43,109 bases of DNA from Burkholderia sp. E7m39 (GTDB lineage: Bacteria > Pseudomonadota > Gammaproteobacteria > Burkholderiales > Burkholderiaceae). The DNA lies in assembly GCA_001319865.1 (NCBI GenBank), contig BBSL01000397.1, positions 1 through 43,109 on the forward strand, in the 5' to 3' direction. The position numbers were made by a program, and so were the translations under genes. Position 1 is the first letter of the stretch; the number at the start of each line of letters is the position of its first letter. Positions 34,547-43,034 of the stretch are shown in pieces. The notes beneath the pieces are model-generated. The model was given only the letters and a program-made list of their open reading frames with translations. It was not told the origin of the DNA and made no database searches.

Positions 34547-35479
34547 TCAGAACACGCCGTCATGCTCCAGCGTGATGCGATGAATGCGCCGGCTCGCCGA
34601 GCCGTAATCGCGTGCCGCGTAGTGCTGCACCTGCCGGTTGTCCCAGATCGCGACGTCACCCTTGCGCCATTCGAAACGCGCCTGCACTTCAGGCGTCTTG
34701 ATGAGGTCGTACAGATAGTTAAGCAGGCTCTGGCTCGCCGTCTTCGACACGCCCAGCAGATGACTCGTATGGCCTTCATTGACGAACACGAGCTTGCGGC
34801 CGTTCTCGGGATGGGACTTGATGACGGGCACTTCGATGGGCGGGTACTTCTGCGCCGCATCGCGCACCCGTGCCAGCCCTGCTTCGACGCTGTCTTCCTG
34901 GGTGCCCTCCGGAATGTCGTAGCCGCTCAGCAACTCCGACAATGCGCTCTTTTTCGGCGACGCGACGAAGGTGTTCACCGCCGTCAGTTTTTCAAAGTAG
35001 CGGGCCAGATCGGGATCCAGCAGGTCGTAGACCGCCGCCGACGAGGACCAGATCGTATCGCCGCCGCCCCCTTCGGGAATTTCCTGGGCATGGAGGACGG
35101 TCGCCTTGGGCGGCTGATGTTGCCACGACACGTCGACGTGCCAGTTGTCCGTGCCACCTGAGCGCGTCTTGTTGCTATGGGCGATGACTTCGATCTCGGG
35201 AAACCACGCCACGGCAGGCAGGTAGATGTTCTTGCGGATGGGATTGCCGAAGATACGCGCCAGCGCCACATGCTGTTCGGGCGTGAGCGTCTGTTCACGA
35301 AAAAAGATTACGCCGTGATCGACCAGCGCCTGGCGCAACGTTTGCCGGTTCAACTCGCTCAACGGTTGCGAAAGGTCGACGTTTTCTACTACTGCGCCGA
35401 TCAGTGGCTTATAGCGACGAACATACAGGTCCTGATGCGTATCAGCCTGCGATTGCGGATAGTCCAGTGCAGTGCTCAT
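34547..35479 (-). CDS. TauD/TfdA-family 2-oxoglutarate-dependent dioxygenase
   Basis: 310 residues from ATG 35479 with GGAGGA upstream (the ATG at 35530 has none). The iron triad is clear: H114 and D116 (NWHVDVSW) and the distal H286 (VQHYAARDYG). The 2-oxoglutarate carboxylate should be held by the Arg in SRRIHRIT (about 297-301). These cytoplasmic enzymes hydroxylate the carbon next to a sulfonate or sulfate, releasing sulfite or sulfate. TauD acts on taurine and AtsK on alkyl sulfates, and sequence does not decide between them. First gene of operon 3, 55 bp ahead of the binding-protein gene. Confidence 0.9.
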   Translation of the reverse strand: MSTALDYPQSQADTHQDLYVRRYKPLIGAVVENVDLSQPLSELNRQTLRQALVDHGVIFFREQTLTPEQHVALARIFGNPIRKNIYLPAVAWFPEIEVIAHSNKTRSGGTDNWHVDVSWQHQPPKATVLHAQEIPEGGGGDTIWSSSAAVYDLLDPDLARYFEKLTAVNTFVASPKKSALSELLSGYDIPEGTQEDSVEAGLARVRDAAQKYPPIEVPVIKSHPENGRKLVFVNEGHTSHLLGVSKTASQSLLNYLYDLIKTPEVQARFEWRKGDVAIWDNRQVQHYAARDYGSASRRIHRITLEHDGVF

Positions 35480-36225
35480 AGTGTCCTCCGTTGTAGGTTG
35501 CAAACTGATATCCATCAGAGCATCAATCATTCACCGGGGACAACAAACGAATTTGCACACACTGTCCTGCGTCGGCGTGCGTAGCTTCGTTGAAAAGCTC
35601 ATTTACGATCGCACGCGATACTTCCTATATTGATACGTTGCGTCGGAAGAGAAGATTGCTATCGGAATCGATTGCTTCCGAGAAGTCGTCTTGCTCGTCC
35701 TGCGGGAACGGAGACAGTAGATGACTCGCCATTCCACCGTCGTTTTCCTAGTCCTGCGCCCGCGTCGAGTTGCGGGTCTTCGTGATTGCTTGGTCGGCCA
35801 AATGTCGGTGCGAACTCGTGTCCAGTTCCGGATTGGTGTCGATGGCGTGCGCGACCCACATTTCGTACCGCGCCGTAGCATCAGCTCCAGTCCGGCCGTG
35901 CTTCACATGCTGGCCGATACAGTCGGCTTTCGCGCGTGCATCGGTTCGCGGAAGGGAGTCGCCCGTTGATGATTACCCGGTTTTCGCTTCAACAGCAGCA
36001 CCGGCACCAACGTAACCGTGCGTGCCCGCAGACCTCCCGCCGAAACTTCGAGCCGATGACGCCAGCGCGCTCTTCTACTCGCGCTCGACGTACGTCTCAC
36101 TGCACCCTACATGTTCGCCGGCGCTTGCCATCCGACGACTCATTTGCAAAAACTGACAGCGGACTACATGGTGGCGCAAATAAGGACGTGGTGGCCGAGG
36201 CTCGACCCGGCGAACGCGTCGTAGC
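35480..36225. other. Intergenic region upstream of operon 3, with an unassigned open frame
   Basis: The promoter of the leftward TauD operon must lie near 35500-35650; I see an AT-rich patch (TTCCTATATTGATA near 35625) and the palindrome ATCGC-GT-GCGAT about 35608-35619 but no good -35/-10 pair. Minus-strand 35748-35972 is open for 75 codons and looks coding (TARYEMWVAHAIDTNPELD, then SSHRHLADQAITKTR). It has no ATG or GTG near its start and is probably a fragment of a small hypothetical gene. Nothing recognisable in 35976-36225. Confidence 0.35.
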
Positions 36226-37443
36226 CTATGTGTGCAAATGAACATTCACATGCTCGCGCCGGCCAGCGGCATAACCGAACCCGGCCGAGATCGCGCAGAG
36301 GGCTACGCACAGCACAGCCAGGCTGATCAGCGAGCCCGTGGCGCGGAGCAACGTACCGGCGATGAACGGACCGGTGGACGCAAGCAGATAGCCGACGCCT
36401 TGAACCATGCTGGAGAGCTGCGCGGCCACGTTTGAATCTGTCGAACGTAACCCGATGACAGTGAGGGCGAGCATGAAGGAACTCCCTTGCGCGACGCCAA
36501 GCAACAGTGTCCAGCCCCACATCGTCGATAGAGGCGCGAAGAAACAACCTACCAGACTCACCGCAGTCAACGTCAATGCGACGACGTTTACCACGCGTTG
36601 GTCCCGAACCCGCGAGATGAGGAAGGGCAGCATCAGGGACGCTGCAGCCTGAGCGATCACACTGAGCGACAGCATGAGCCCTGCGTCGACTGCGCTCATG
36701 CCCCGCATGCGCCAAACAGTCGGCAGCCAGCCGAATACGATGTAGGCAAGCGACGATTGTGAGCCCATAAAAAGGGTGACCTGCCATGCGAGCGGGTCTC
36801 GCCACAAACCGCGGACCACTCGATTGCCTCTTCCTGCATGAGATTCCACCGGAGGCAACTGTCCGAGCCACATGAGGAAGGCTAGTGCGGCAGGCAGCGC
36901 CCACAGCGCCAACGCCCATGCCCATGCATTACCGCCAGTGTCCCCGAGCACGCGTGCGATGGCGTTGGCGACGGGCGCTGTCGCTCCGGCAGCCGTGGCC
37001 GCGCCCACAGCCATCGAGGCGCTGTACAAGCCTGTCATCAGCGCCACATGATCCGGGAAATCGCGCTTCACGATGCCGGGCAGCAGTACGTTCATCAACC
37101 CAATCGAGAAGCAGGCGATAACCTGTCCGACATACAAAATCTGCCATGAAGGAACGACCCGCAACGCTATGCCCGCAGTGACGAGCACCAGCAGCACGAG
37201 GAGTGCCCGTTCGCTGCCAAGGCGCCGGGAAAGCATCGGCGCAAGTGGCCCGAACAGGCCAAAGCACAGCGAAGGAAGTGTAGTGAGCATGCTTGCACCG
37301 GCGGGCGTCAGGTGTGTCGCGCGAACCGCGTCGATGAGGATCGGGCCGACGCTCGTAATGGGCGTGCGCAGCGAGAATGCGATCAATACGAGGCTCGCTG
37401 CCAATGCAAGGCTGTGGGTACGGGAACGGTGCGGTTCGCTCAC
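36226..37443 (-). CDS. CynX/NimT-type MFS transporter
   Basis: 405 residues if started at GTG 37443 (VSEPHRSRTHSLALAASLV); an ATG at 37512 gives 428 residues with an atypical N-terminus, so the start is uncertain. Twelve hydrophobic segments. ASLVLIAFSLRTPITSVGPIL is the first-helix pattern of the CynX/NimT (YycB) branch of the MFS, linked to cyanate, 2-nitroimidazole and similar small-molecule transport or efflux. PLAPMLSRRLGSERALL fits the loop between segments 2 and 3. No linked enzyme indicates its substrate. Stands alone between operon 3 and a regulator relic. Confidence 0.82.
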   Translation of the reverse strand: MSEPHRSRTHSLALAASLVLIAFSLRTPITSVGPILIDAVRATHLTPAGASMLTTLPSLCFGLFGPLAPMLSRRLGSERALLVLLVLVTAGIALRVVPSWQILYVGQVIACFSIGLMNVLLPGIVKRDFPDHVALMTGLYSASMAVGAATAAGATAPVANAIARVLGDTGGNAWAWALALWALPAALAFLMWLGQLPPVESHAGRGNRVVRGLWRDPLAWQVTLFMGSQSSLAYIVFGWLPTVWRMRGMSAVDAGLMLSLSVIAQAAASLMLPFLISRVRDQRVVNVVALTLTAVSLVGCFFAPLSTMWGWTLLLGVAQGSSFMLALTVIGLRSTDSNVAAQLSSMVQGVGYLLASTGPFIAGTLLRATGSLISLAVLCVALCAISAGFGYAAGRREHVNVHLHT

Positions 37444-37640
37444 GATGCGATCTGGAGTGTGGAAACAAATGCGCCATGAAGATTTTGCCAAACGTTGGCC
37501 TTGGCGTCTCACCGTGACGCCGTTCGGATTTGCCCCTCACTTCCACACGCCGACATTCGCCGGCGGCTGAAGCGCGGCACTTCCAGCGCGACCGCCATCA
37601 GCCGCTCACCCAGAGGCGATGCAAATCGACATCCGGCAAG

Positions 37641-37810
37641 CTATGAGTTTGCGTCGCAACGCTGTCTGTCGAAATTCTGCCTCGCTTCCCGGAAGCGGTC
37701 CGCATTCTCGACGATCCAGGTCCACAGCGGGACCATACGAACGAGCACCTCTATGCCCGTGGGACAGCTGGTACTCGACCTCCTGCTGGCGTTGATGAAG
37801 GCTTGACTCT
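37641..37810 (-). pseudogene. C-terminal fragment of an HxlR-type regulator gene
   Basis: Minus-strand text QEVEYQLS runs in one frame, then shifts by one base at a short C-run (near 37755) to PTGIEVLVRMVPLWTWIVEN, then ADRFREARQNFDRQ and TAG at 37641. This is the C-terminal wing and last helix of HxlR winged-helix regulators, which normally read VEYxLTPxG at this point. The helix-turn-helix part is missing. A one-base deletion plus loss of the 5' end makes it a pseudogene. Confidence 0.65.
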
Positions 37811-37938
37811 CGATCATGGCACTTGGATGCCGATTCGCGGCTTCGGCCGCAGCCTTGGGACGGGGAAGTCCCTTCTCTCATTCCATTACCCCGAATCGCA
37901 GATGATTTAGATTTTCTAAAACTTGACTCCGCGCAGGC

Positions 37939-38853
37939 TCAGGACGACGCGAACATATCGACCAGTTGATCGCGCAGCCAGCGATGCGCGGGCACTGTCT
38001 CGTTGCGTTGATGCCAGAACAGGCTGATCACGCGCTCCGGCGCTTCGATTGGCGCGCGCACGCTGACGAGATCGCCTGCCATCGCGCCGCGCTCGCACAA
38101 GTCGCGCGGCAGCACAGCGATCAGATCGCTGGCGCGAATGATTTCGCACGCGACCATATAGTGATTGACCGTCGCAACCAGGTTGCGCTTGAGGCCACGC
38201 GACGCCAGAAAGATATCGAACGAGGGCTGCGTCTGTCCCGCCAGACTGATGTCGACGTGGCTCGCGTTCAGGAAGCGTTTTGTGGTCAGCCGGCCGGGCG
38301 CGGCGAGCGGATGGCCGCGCCGCATCACGCACGCGTAGTCGACGCTCCATAGCGAGCGCGAGCGGATATGCGCGGGCGGCAGCGTCTCGTTCACATAAAC
38401 GCCGATAAGGCAGTCGACACGATTGCCCTCCAACAGCGCGGCCGCGTCGAGCAGAATGTTCGGCACGGTATGCCATTGCAGCAGCGGCGCACTCTCGCCG
38501 AAGCGTTCGATCAGACGCGGCATCACAATTCCCGCCACGTAGTCCGACATCGACAGGCTGAAGCTGAGTTCGGCGCTGCCGGGCGAAAAGGTCTCCTCGT
38601 CGAGCGCTGCGCGAATGCGGCTCAACGAATCCCCGACCGGCCCCCAAAGCGCCATCGCGCGTTGCGTCGGCGTGACGCCTGTGCCGGTGCGGATAAAGAG
38701 CGGGTCGTCGAACGCTTCGCGCAGGCGGCTCAGCGCGTTGCTGACGGCGGGCTGCGTGAGCGACAGCTTGCTGGCCGCGCGCGTCACCGCGCCTTCCGTC
38801 ATCAGCGCTTCGAACACCTTCAGCAGGTTCAGATCGAGCGAACGGAAACTCAT
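37939..38853 (-). CDS. LysR-family transcriptional regulator
   Basis: 304 residues from ATG 38853 (an upstream ATG at 38889 lacks support). The N-terminal helix-turn-helix is SLDLNLLKVFEALMTEGAVT, then RAASKLSLTQPAVSNALSRL (about 5-62). The effector-binding domain follows from about 90, with RTGTGVTPTQRAM after the linker. The NodD/PA0477-like branch is suggested by the DLNLL start and PAVSNALSRLR. It is divergent from the MFS-GAF-amidohydrolase operon across 181 bp and almost certainly controls it in response to the imported substrate. Confidence 0.9.
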   Translation of the reverse strand: MSFRSLDLNLLKVFEALMTEGAVTRAASKLSLTQPAVSNALSRLREAFDDPLFIRTGTGVTPTQRAMALWGPVGDSLSRIRAALDEETFSPGSAELSFSLSMSDYVAGIVMPRLIERFGESAPLLQWHTVPNILLDAAALLEGNRVDCLIGVYVNETLPPAHIRSRSLWSVDYACVMRRGHPLAAPGRLTTKRFLNASHVDISLAGQTQPSFDIFLASRGLKRNLVATVNHYMVACEIIRASDLIAVLPRDLCERGAMAGDLVSVRAPIEAPERVISLFWHQRNETVPAHRWLRDQLVDMFASS

Positions 38854-39034
38854 GGGCGATCCATTCACGATATCAATATACGGAATCAAGGATATAAATA
38901 TTTATGACGTTCGACAAGCCATAGAATCGGGCTCACGTCGGGCCTCACGCACCCGGCTTCACACCGGGCTTCAAACCTGACCTCCATCCACATCGCGCTG
39001 ACGCGCAGGGTTGCCGAGACTCAAGGAGCACAAT
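38854..39034. promoter_or_regulatory. LysR/MFS divergent control region
   Basis: The palindrome ATAAATATTTAT (38894-38905) sits in an AT-rich island (38870-38906) unlike its surroundings and fits a LysR T-N11-A site or promoter core. Next to it, 38926-38975, are four imperfect direct repeats of the form CGGGCTTCAC (with variations). These may be a further binding array. The ribosome binding site AAGGAG (39024-39029) precedes the MFS start. Confidence 0.5.
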
Positions 39035-40399
39035 GTGTCAACTGTTTCTGCACGCATCGAACGTCTACCGTTTGGACGCTTTCACGGGCACCTGCTGTTG
39101 ATGGGCGGTCTGGGCTACGCATTCGACGCGATGGACGCCGCCGCCGTCGCGTTCGTCCTGCCCGTGTTACGGCATGACTGGAGTCTGTCCAGCGTGCAAA
39201 CGGGTGTGCTCGGCAGCGGCAACTTCATCGGCTTCTTTTTCGGCGCACTGCTCGCGGGCGCGCTCGGCGATCTGATCGGGCGGCGCAAGGTGATGATGTC
39301 GGCGCTGCTGATCTACTGCGTGGCGTCCGTCGTCAGCGCGATGACCAACGCGTGGCCGACCTTTCTCGCGTCGCGCATCATCGCCGGCATGGGCACGGGT
39401 GCGGAGAGCGCGATCATCGCGCCTTATCTCGCGGAGTTCGTCGCTAAACGCTATCGCGGCATCTTCACGGGCGCATTGGCGGGGTTTTTCTCGTTCGGCT
39501 TCGTCGCGGCCGCGCTGCTCGGCTACTTCATCGTGCCCGCGTTCGATGCGGGCTGGCGCGTCGTGCTGCTCATCACGGCAGTGCCGATCCTGATGTTATT
39601 GTGGTGGCGGCGTTCGTTGCCCGAATCGCCGCGCTGGCTGGAAAGCCGCGGCCGCACGGACGAAGCGACGCGCGTGCTCGGCCACATTGAAGCGAGCTTC
39701 GCGGCGCGTGGCATTGCACTGCCCGAACCGGAGCGTGTCGAAGTGGGCACCTCGCAGCCGATGCCCACCGGCACGCTGGCCGCGAATTTGCGGGCGCTAT
39801 GGGCAGGACGCCAGGCGCGCATCACGGCGATGACGTGGTTGATGTGGCTGTCGATTACCTTCAGCTACTACGCGTTTTTCACGTGGATTCCGGGCCTGCT
39901 CGTGCAGCATGGCATGAGCATCACGCGCAGCTTCGGCTATTCCGTTGCGATGTATGTCGCGCAGGTGCCGGGCTATTTCAGCGCGTCGTGGTTCAACGAG
40001 CGCATCGGACGCCAGGCGACCATCGCCACGTACATGCTGCTGGGCTGCGTGTGCGCGCTCGGCATGGCGTTCGCGCGCACGAATGAAGAGATCATGGCGG
40101 CGGGCATCGGACTGTCGTTCTTCATGAACGGCACCTATGCAGGCGTGTACGCGTACACGGCAGAAGTCTTCCCGACTGCGGTACGAACGACGGGCGCGGG
40201 CACTGCATCGGCGATCGGACGCATCGGCGCGATCGCGTCCCCGATTCTGGTCGGCTATCTTTATCCGAACTTCGGTTTCGCGGGCGTATTCGGTGTGACC
40301 ACGGTCGTGCTGCTGCTCGGCGCAATCGCCGTGGTCGTGATGGGCGTGCCGACGCGCGGTCGTTCGCTCGAAGACATCGCCGCGGGAGAAGCGGCATGA
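39035..40399 (+). CDS. MFS transporter, sugar/aromatic acid symporter type
   Basis: 454 residues from GTG 39035, with AAGGAG ideally spaced; the in-frame TTG at 39011 lies before that site. Twelve hydrophobic segments. The first helix has GLGYAFDAMDAAAVAFVLP, the AAHS/SV2-like pattern with two Asp residues. The conserved loop is GALGDLIGRRKVMM, and WRRSLPESPRWLESRG is the sugar-porter type motif in the central loop. It probably imports the substrate of the amidohydrolase two genes on. Its TGA overlaps the start of the GAF gene (ATGA). Confidence 0.88.
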   Translation: MSTVSARIERLPFGRFHGHLLLMGGLGYAFDAMDAAAVAFVLPVLRHDWSLSSVQTGVLGSGNFIGFFFGALLAGALGDLIGRRKVMMSALLIYCVASVVSAMTNAWPTFLASRIIAGMGTGAESAIIAPYLAEFVAKRYRGIFTGALAGFFSFGFVAAALLGYFIVPAFDAGWRVVLLITAVPILMLLWWRRSLPESPRWLESRGRTDEATRVLGHIEASFAARGIALPEPERVEVGTSQPMPTGTLAANLRALWAGRQARITAMTWLMWLSITFSYYAFFTWIPGLLVQHGMSITRSFGYSVAMYVAQVPGYFSASWFNERIGRQATIATYMLLGCVCALGMAFARTNEEIMAAGIGLSFFMNGTYAGVYAYTAEVFPTAVRTTGAGTASAIGRIGAIASPILVGYLYPNFGFAGVFGVTTVVLLLGAIAVVVMGVPTRGRSLEDIAAGEAA

Positions 40400-40893
40400 C
40401 AGGCGCAAGCGAACCGCTATTGCAGGCGTTAGTCGCGCTCGCCGATGCGCAGGCGGACGAAGATCAACCGGCCACGCTTTATCGCGCGCTCGATGCCGTC
40501 CTTGCGCAAACCATCGGCCACACGCTCTTCACGGTCCTGCGTTTCGACGTTGCGACGCACGAGTCGGCGCGCATCTACAGCAACATGCCGCGCGCGTATC
40601 CGACGGCCGCGAAAAAGCCGCTGTCGGGCGGCAACTGGACCGAGATCGTACTGACGCGCGGCGAAGCGTTCATCGGCAGAACGCCGGACGATCTGCGCGC
40701 GGTGTTCGCGGATCACGAACTGATTGCATCGCTCGGTTGCGAAAGCGTGCTGAACGTGCCCGTGCGCTGGAAAGGACGCACGCTGGCGTCGTTGAATCTG
40801 CTGCATACGCGAGGCTGGTATCGGGACGATCATGTTCCGATCGCACAGTCGCTCGCGCAATACGCGTTGCCGGCACTGCTCGCCGACGCCTGA
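40396..40893 (+). CDS. Stand-alone GAF-domain protein
   Basis: 165 residues, a single GAF domain. It shows LYRALDAVLAQTIGHTLFTVLRFD, SARIYSNMPRAYPTAAKKPLSG, and GCESVLNVPVRWKGRTLASLNLLH, the typical core strands. No output domain. A four-base overlap with the MFS gene suggests translational coupling. Such proteins linked to a transporter and hydrolase could bind a small ligand or modify it, but the role is not known. Alternatives: a free methionine-R-sulfoxide reductase-like GAF; the catalytic Cys pattern of that family is not evident. Confidence 0.85.
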   Translation: MTGASEPLLQALVALADAQADEDQPATLYRALDAVLAQTIGHTLFTVLRFDVATHESARIYSNMPRAYPTAAKKPLSGGNWTEIVLTRGEAFIGRTPDDLRAVFADHELIASLGCESVLNVPVRWKGRTLASLNLLHTRGWYRDDHVPIAQSLAQYALPALLADA

Positions 40894-40943
40894 TCGCGGC
40901 CGCTGATTGCCGCCGAACCATTGACCAAACCGTGGGGACACGA

Positions 40944-42185
40944 GTGGACAGCATTCTCTTCACCAACGCCGCATTGCTCGATGTCGAGCACGGCGAAGTG
41001 CGCGAAGCGCATCACGTGCTCGTCGAAAACGGGCTCATCAAGGAAGTGTCCGACCGGCCGCTAAACAGCGCTTCCGCGCGCACTATCGATCTGCGCGGCA
41101 AAACGCTGATGCCGGGTTTGATCGATCTGCATGTGCACGTGGTGGCCGTTCAGTTGAACCTTTCGCAGCAGGTGCACATGCCGAACGTGCTCGTCACGTT
41201 GCGCTCCGTGCCCATCATGAAGGCGATGCTGCGGCGCGGCTTCACGACAGTGCGCGACGCGGGCGGAGCGGGCTATCCGCACAAACAGGCCGTGGAAAGC
41301 GGCCTGGCCGTCGGGCCGCGCCTGTTCGTGGCGGGCCGCGCGCTCAGTCAAACGGGCGGTCATGGCGACATGCGCGCGCGTTCGGACTACCTCGGCGACA
41401 GCGCGCCGTGCGGCTGCTGCGTGCGCGTCGGTGCGTTGGCGCGCGTCGCCGACGGTGTCGATGAAGTGCGCCGCGCGGCGCGCGAGGAATTGCAGATGGG
41501 CGCCGATCATCTGAAGATCATGGCGTCGGGCGGCGTCGCGTCACCGACTGACCCCGTGGGCGCGTTCGGCTATGCCGAAGACGAAGTGCGCGCGATCGTC
41601 GAGGAAGCGCGCGCCCGCCAGACCTATGTGATGGCGCACGCGTATACGGCCGACGCGATTGCACGTGTCGTGCGATGGGGCGTGCGCACGATCGAGCACG
41701 GCAATCTGGTCGACGCGCCCACGGCGAAGCTGATGGCCGAGACGGGCGCGTATGTCATACCGACGCTCGTAACCTACGAAGCGCTCGCGTCGGAAGGCGC
41801 GCAATATGGTCTGGGCGAAGAAAGCGTCGCGAAGATCGCCGATGTGCGCGAGGCGGGACTGCGTTCACTCGAGATCTATCGCGATGCGGGCGTGAAGATC
41901 GGCTTCGGCTCCGATCTGCTCGGGCCGTCACAGCGTTTGCAGAGCGACGAATTCCGCATTCGCGCCGATGTGCTCGGCAATGCGGCAACGCTCGCCTGCG
42001 CGACTACGACGGCGGCCGAGGTGCTCGGGCTATCCGGCAAGCTCGGATGCATCGCAGCAGGCGCATGGGCCGATCTGATCGTCGTCGACGGCGATCCGCT
42101 GCGTGACATCGCGTGTCTGCAGGGGCAAGGCGAGCGGATTCCCCTCGTGATGAAGGGTGGCGTGATCCAGTTCGACGAACTGTGA
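40944..42185 (+). CDS. Metal-dependent amidohydrolase (imidazolonepropionase-like)
   Basis: 413 residues from GTG 40944 (GGGGA six bases ahead); the frame runs further upstream into the GAF gene and is rejected. It has the TIM-barrel amidohydrolase site: HxH in LIDLHVHVV (H63, H65), Lys191 (HLKIMASGG) as the carbamylated bridge, H232 (VMAHAYT), H252 (TIEHGN) and D324 (GFGSDLL). A binuclear metal centre is expected. The C-terminal beta-sandwich ends in GAWADLIVVDGDPLRDI. It should hydrolyse an amide or peptide-like bond in an imported substrate, such as an N-acyl amino acid or Xaa-Pro dipeptide. Third gene of the operon. Confidence 0.9.
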   Translation: MDSILFTNAALLDVEHGEVREAHHVLVENGLIKEVSDRPLNSASARTIDLRGKTLMPGLIDLHVHVVAVQLNLSQQVHMPNVLVTLRSVPIMKAMLRRGFTTVRDAGGAGYPHKQAVESGLAVGPRLFVAGRALSQTGGHGDMRARSDYLGDSAPCGCCVRVGALARVADGVDEVRRAAREELQMGADHLKIMASGGVASPTDPVGAFGYAEDEVRAIVEEARARQTYVMAHAYTADAIARVVRWGVRTIEHGNLVDAPTAKLMAETGAYVIPTLVTYEALASEGAQYGLGEESVAKIADVREAGLRSLEIYRDAGVKIGFGSDLLGPSQRLQSDEFRIRADVLGNAATLACATTTAAEVLGLSGKLGCIAAGAWADLIVVDGDPLRDIACLQGQGERIPLVMKGGVIQFDEL

Positions 42186-42215
42186 CGGGCCGGCGGTTTC
42201 GACGGCCGCGAGTGT

Positions 42216-42745
42216 CTACCACGCCTGCAGCCGCGCATCGGCAGCGAGCGGAATCGGTGCAAGCTCCTCCACCAGAAAAGCGATCAATGTCCGCGGCAGA
42301 ACGCGCCGCGCGGCCGGTCGGTCGGAAACACCGCGTGAATACCTATCGGTTCGGGTTGTCAGTCTCCGAGAACGGGTATAAGCCGGCCATCCGCGATCTC
42401 GCGGCAGCACCTCACAGCCCGATCACGAGAAGGCCCAATTCGGCCACGGCCGCTACCGTCGGACCCATGAAACGGGCGATGCGCGGACAGCTCGCGTATG
42501 CGGGAGTTCCTCGACAAGCCCCGCGCGGCATGATCCGCTTCTTCAAGCGCGTCCCGTATCGCTTCGGCGCGCGTCTGGTAGTAGATGCCCGCATGTGGCA
42601 GCTTGACCGCCTTCACGAACGGCGCCGCGCCCGCGTCCGCCCCAGTGCGCAGATCTGCCGGGACACGGACGGCTGGCTGATGCACAGTTCCCGCCCCGCC
42701 TCCGTGAAGCCCGCGGCGTGCGTGCGATGGGTGTGAACAGTTTCG
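42216..42745 (-). pseudogene. LysR-family regulator relic
   Basis: Three minus-strand frames assemble into LysR pieces. The helix-turn-helix is GFTEAGRELCISQPSVSRQI. It is followed in another frame by AGIYYQTRAEAIRDALEEAD, the linker helix. A C-terminal tail, LPRTLIAFLVEELAPIPLAA, ends at the TAG at 42216. Most of the effector-binding domain is missing. At least two frame breaks and a deletion of perhaps 100-120 residues are needed to explain it. It lies just after the amidohydrolase operon but is unlikely to regulate anything. Confidence 0.75.
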
Positions 42746-42828
42746 ACACCCGCTAGTTGTCCAGAACTGCTGGGCGAGCTCGATGCTGACTCCGCATTCA
42801 CCAGCGAGATTCACGCAAACTCGAACAT

Positions 42829-43034
42829 GCAGTCGAAGAACCTCTGCTACATCGTGACGCCCTCGATTACGACGACGTCGTCGCCGCGCCTGCTCACTTG
42901 GCCGCCGACGCATTTCGGCGCGACGCTGGAATGGGCAATCACGGATTCCAGCGGCAAGCATGTGTCGAAGAAGTCCATGATGGCTCGGGCCACGCCGTAT
43001 TCAGCAAGCTCAAGCATAACTTCTCGCACAGTTG
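42829..43034 (+). pseudogene. C-terminal lipoprotein gene fragment (copy 2)
   Basis: It begins at the same point as copy 1 at 15880 and aligns over 42829-43023 with only a 3-base gap and one single-base gap. Its frame reads QSKNLCYIVTPSITTTSS, LLTWPPTHFGATLEWAITDS. A one-base deletion near 42987 breaks the frame. Restoring that frame gives GSGHAVFSKLKHNF and a stop at about 43034. Both copies lack the lipoprotein signal region. More decayed than copy 1. Confidence 0.65.

Noticed and set aside
38926..38975. Possible plasmid iterons or CRISPR
   Set aside because: The repeats are only about 11-13 bp, imperfect and contiguous, with no spacers of even length and no replication gene nearby.
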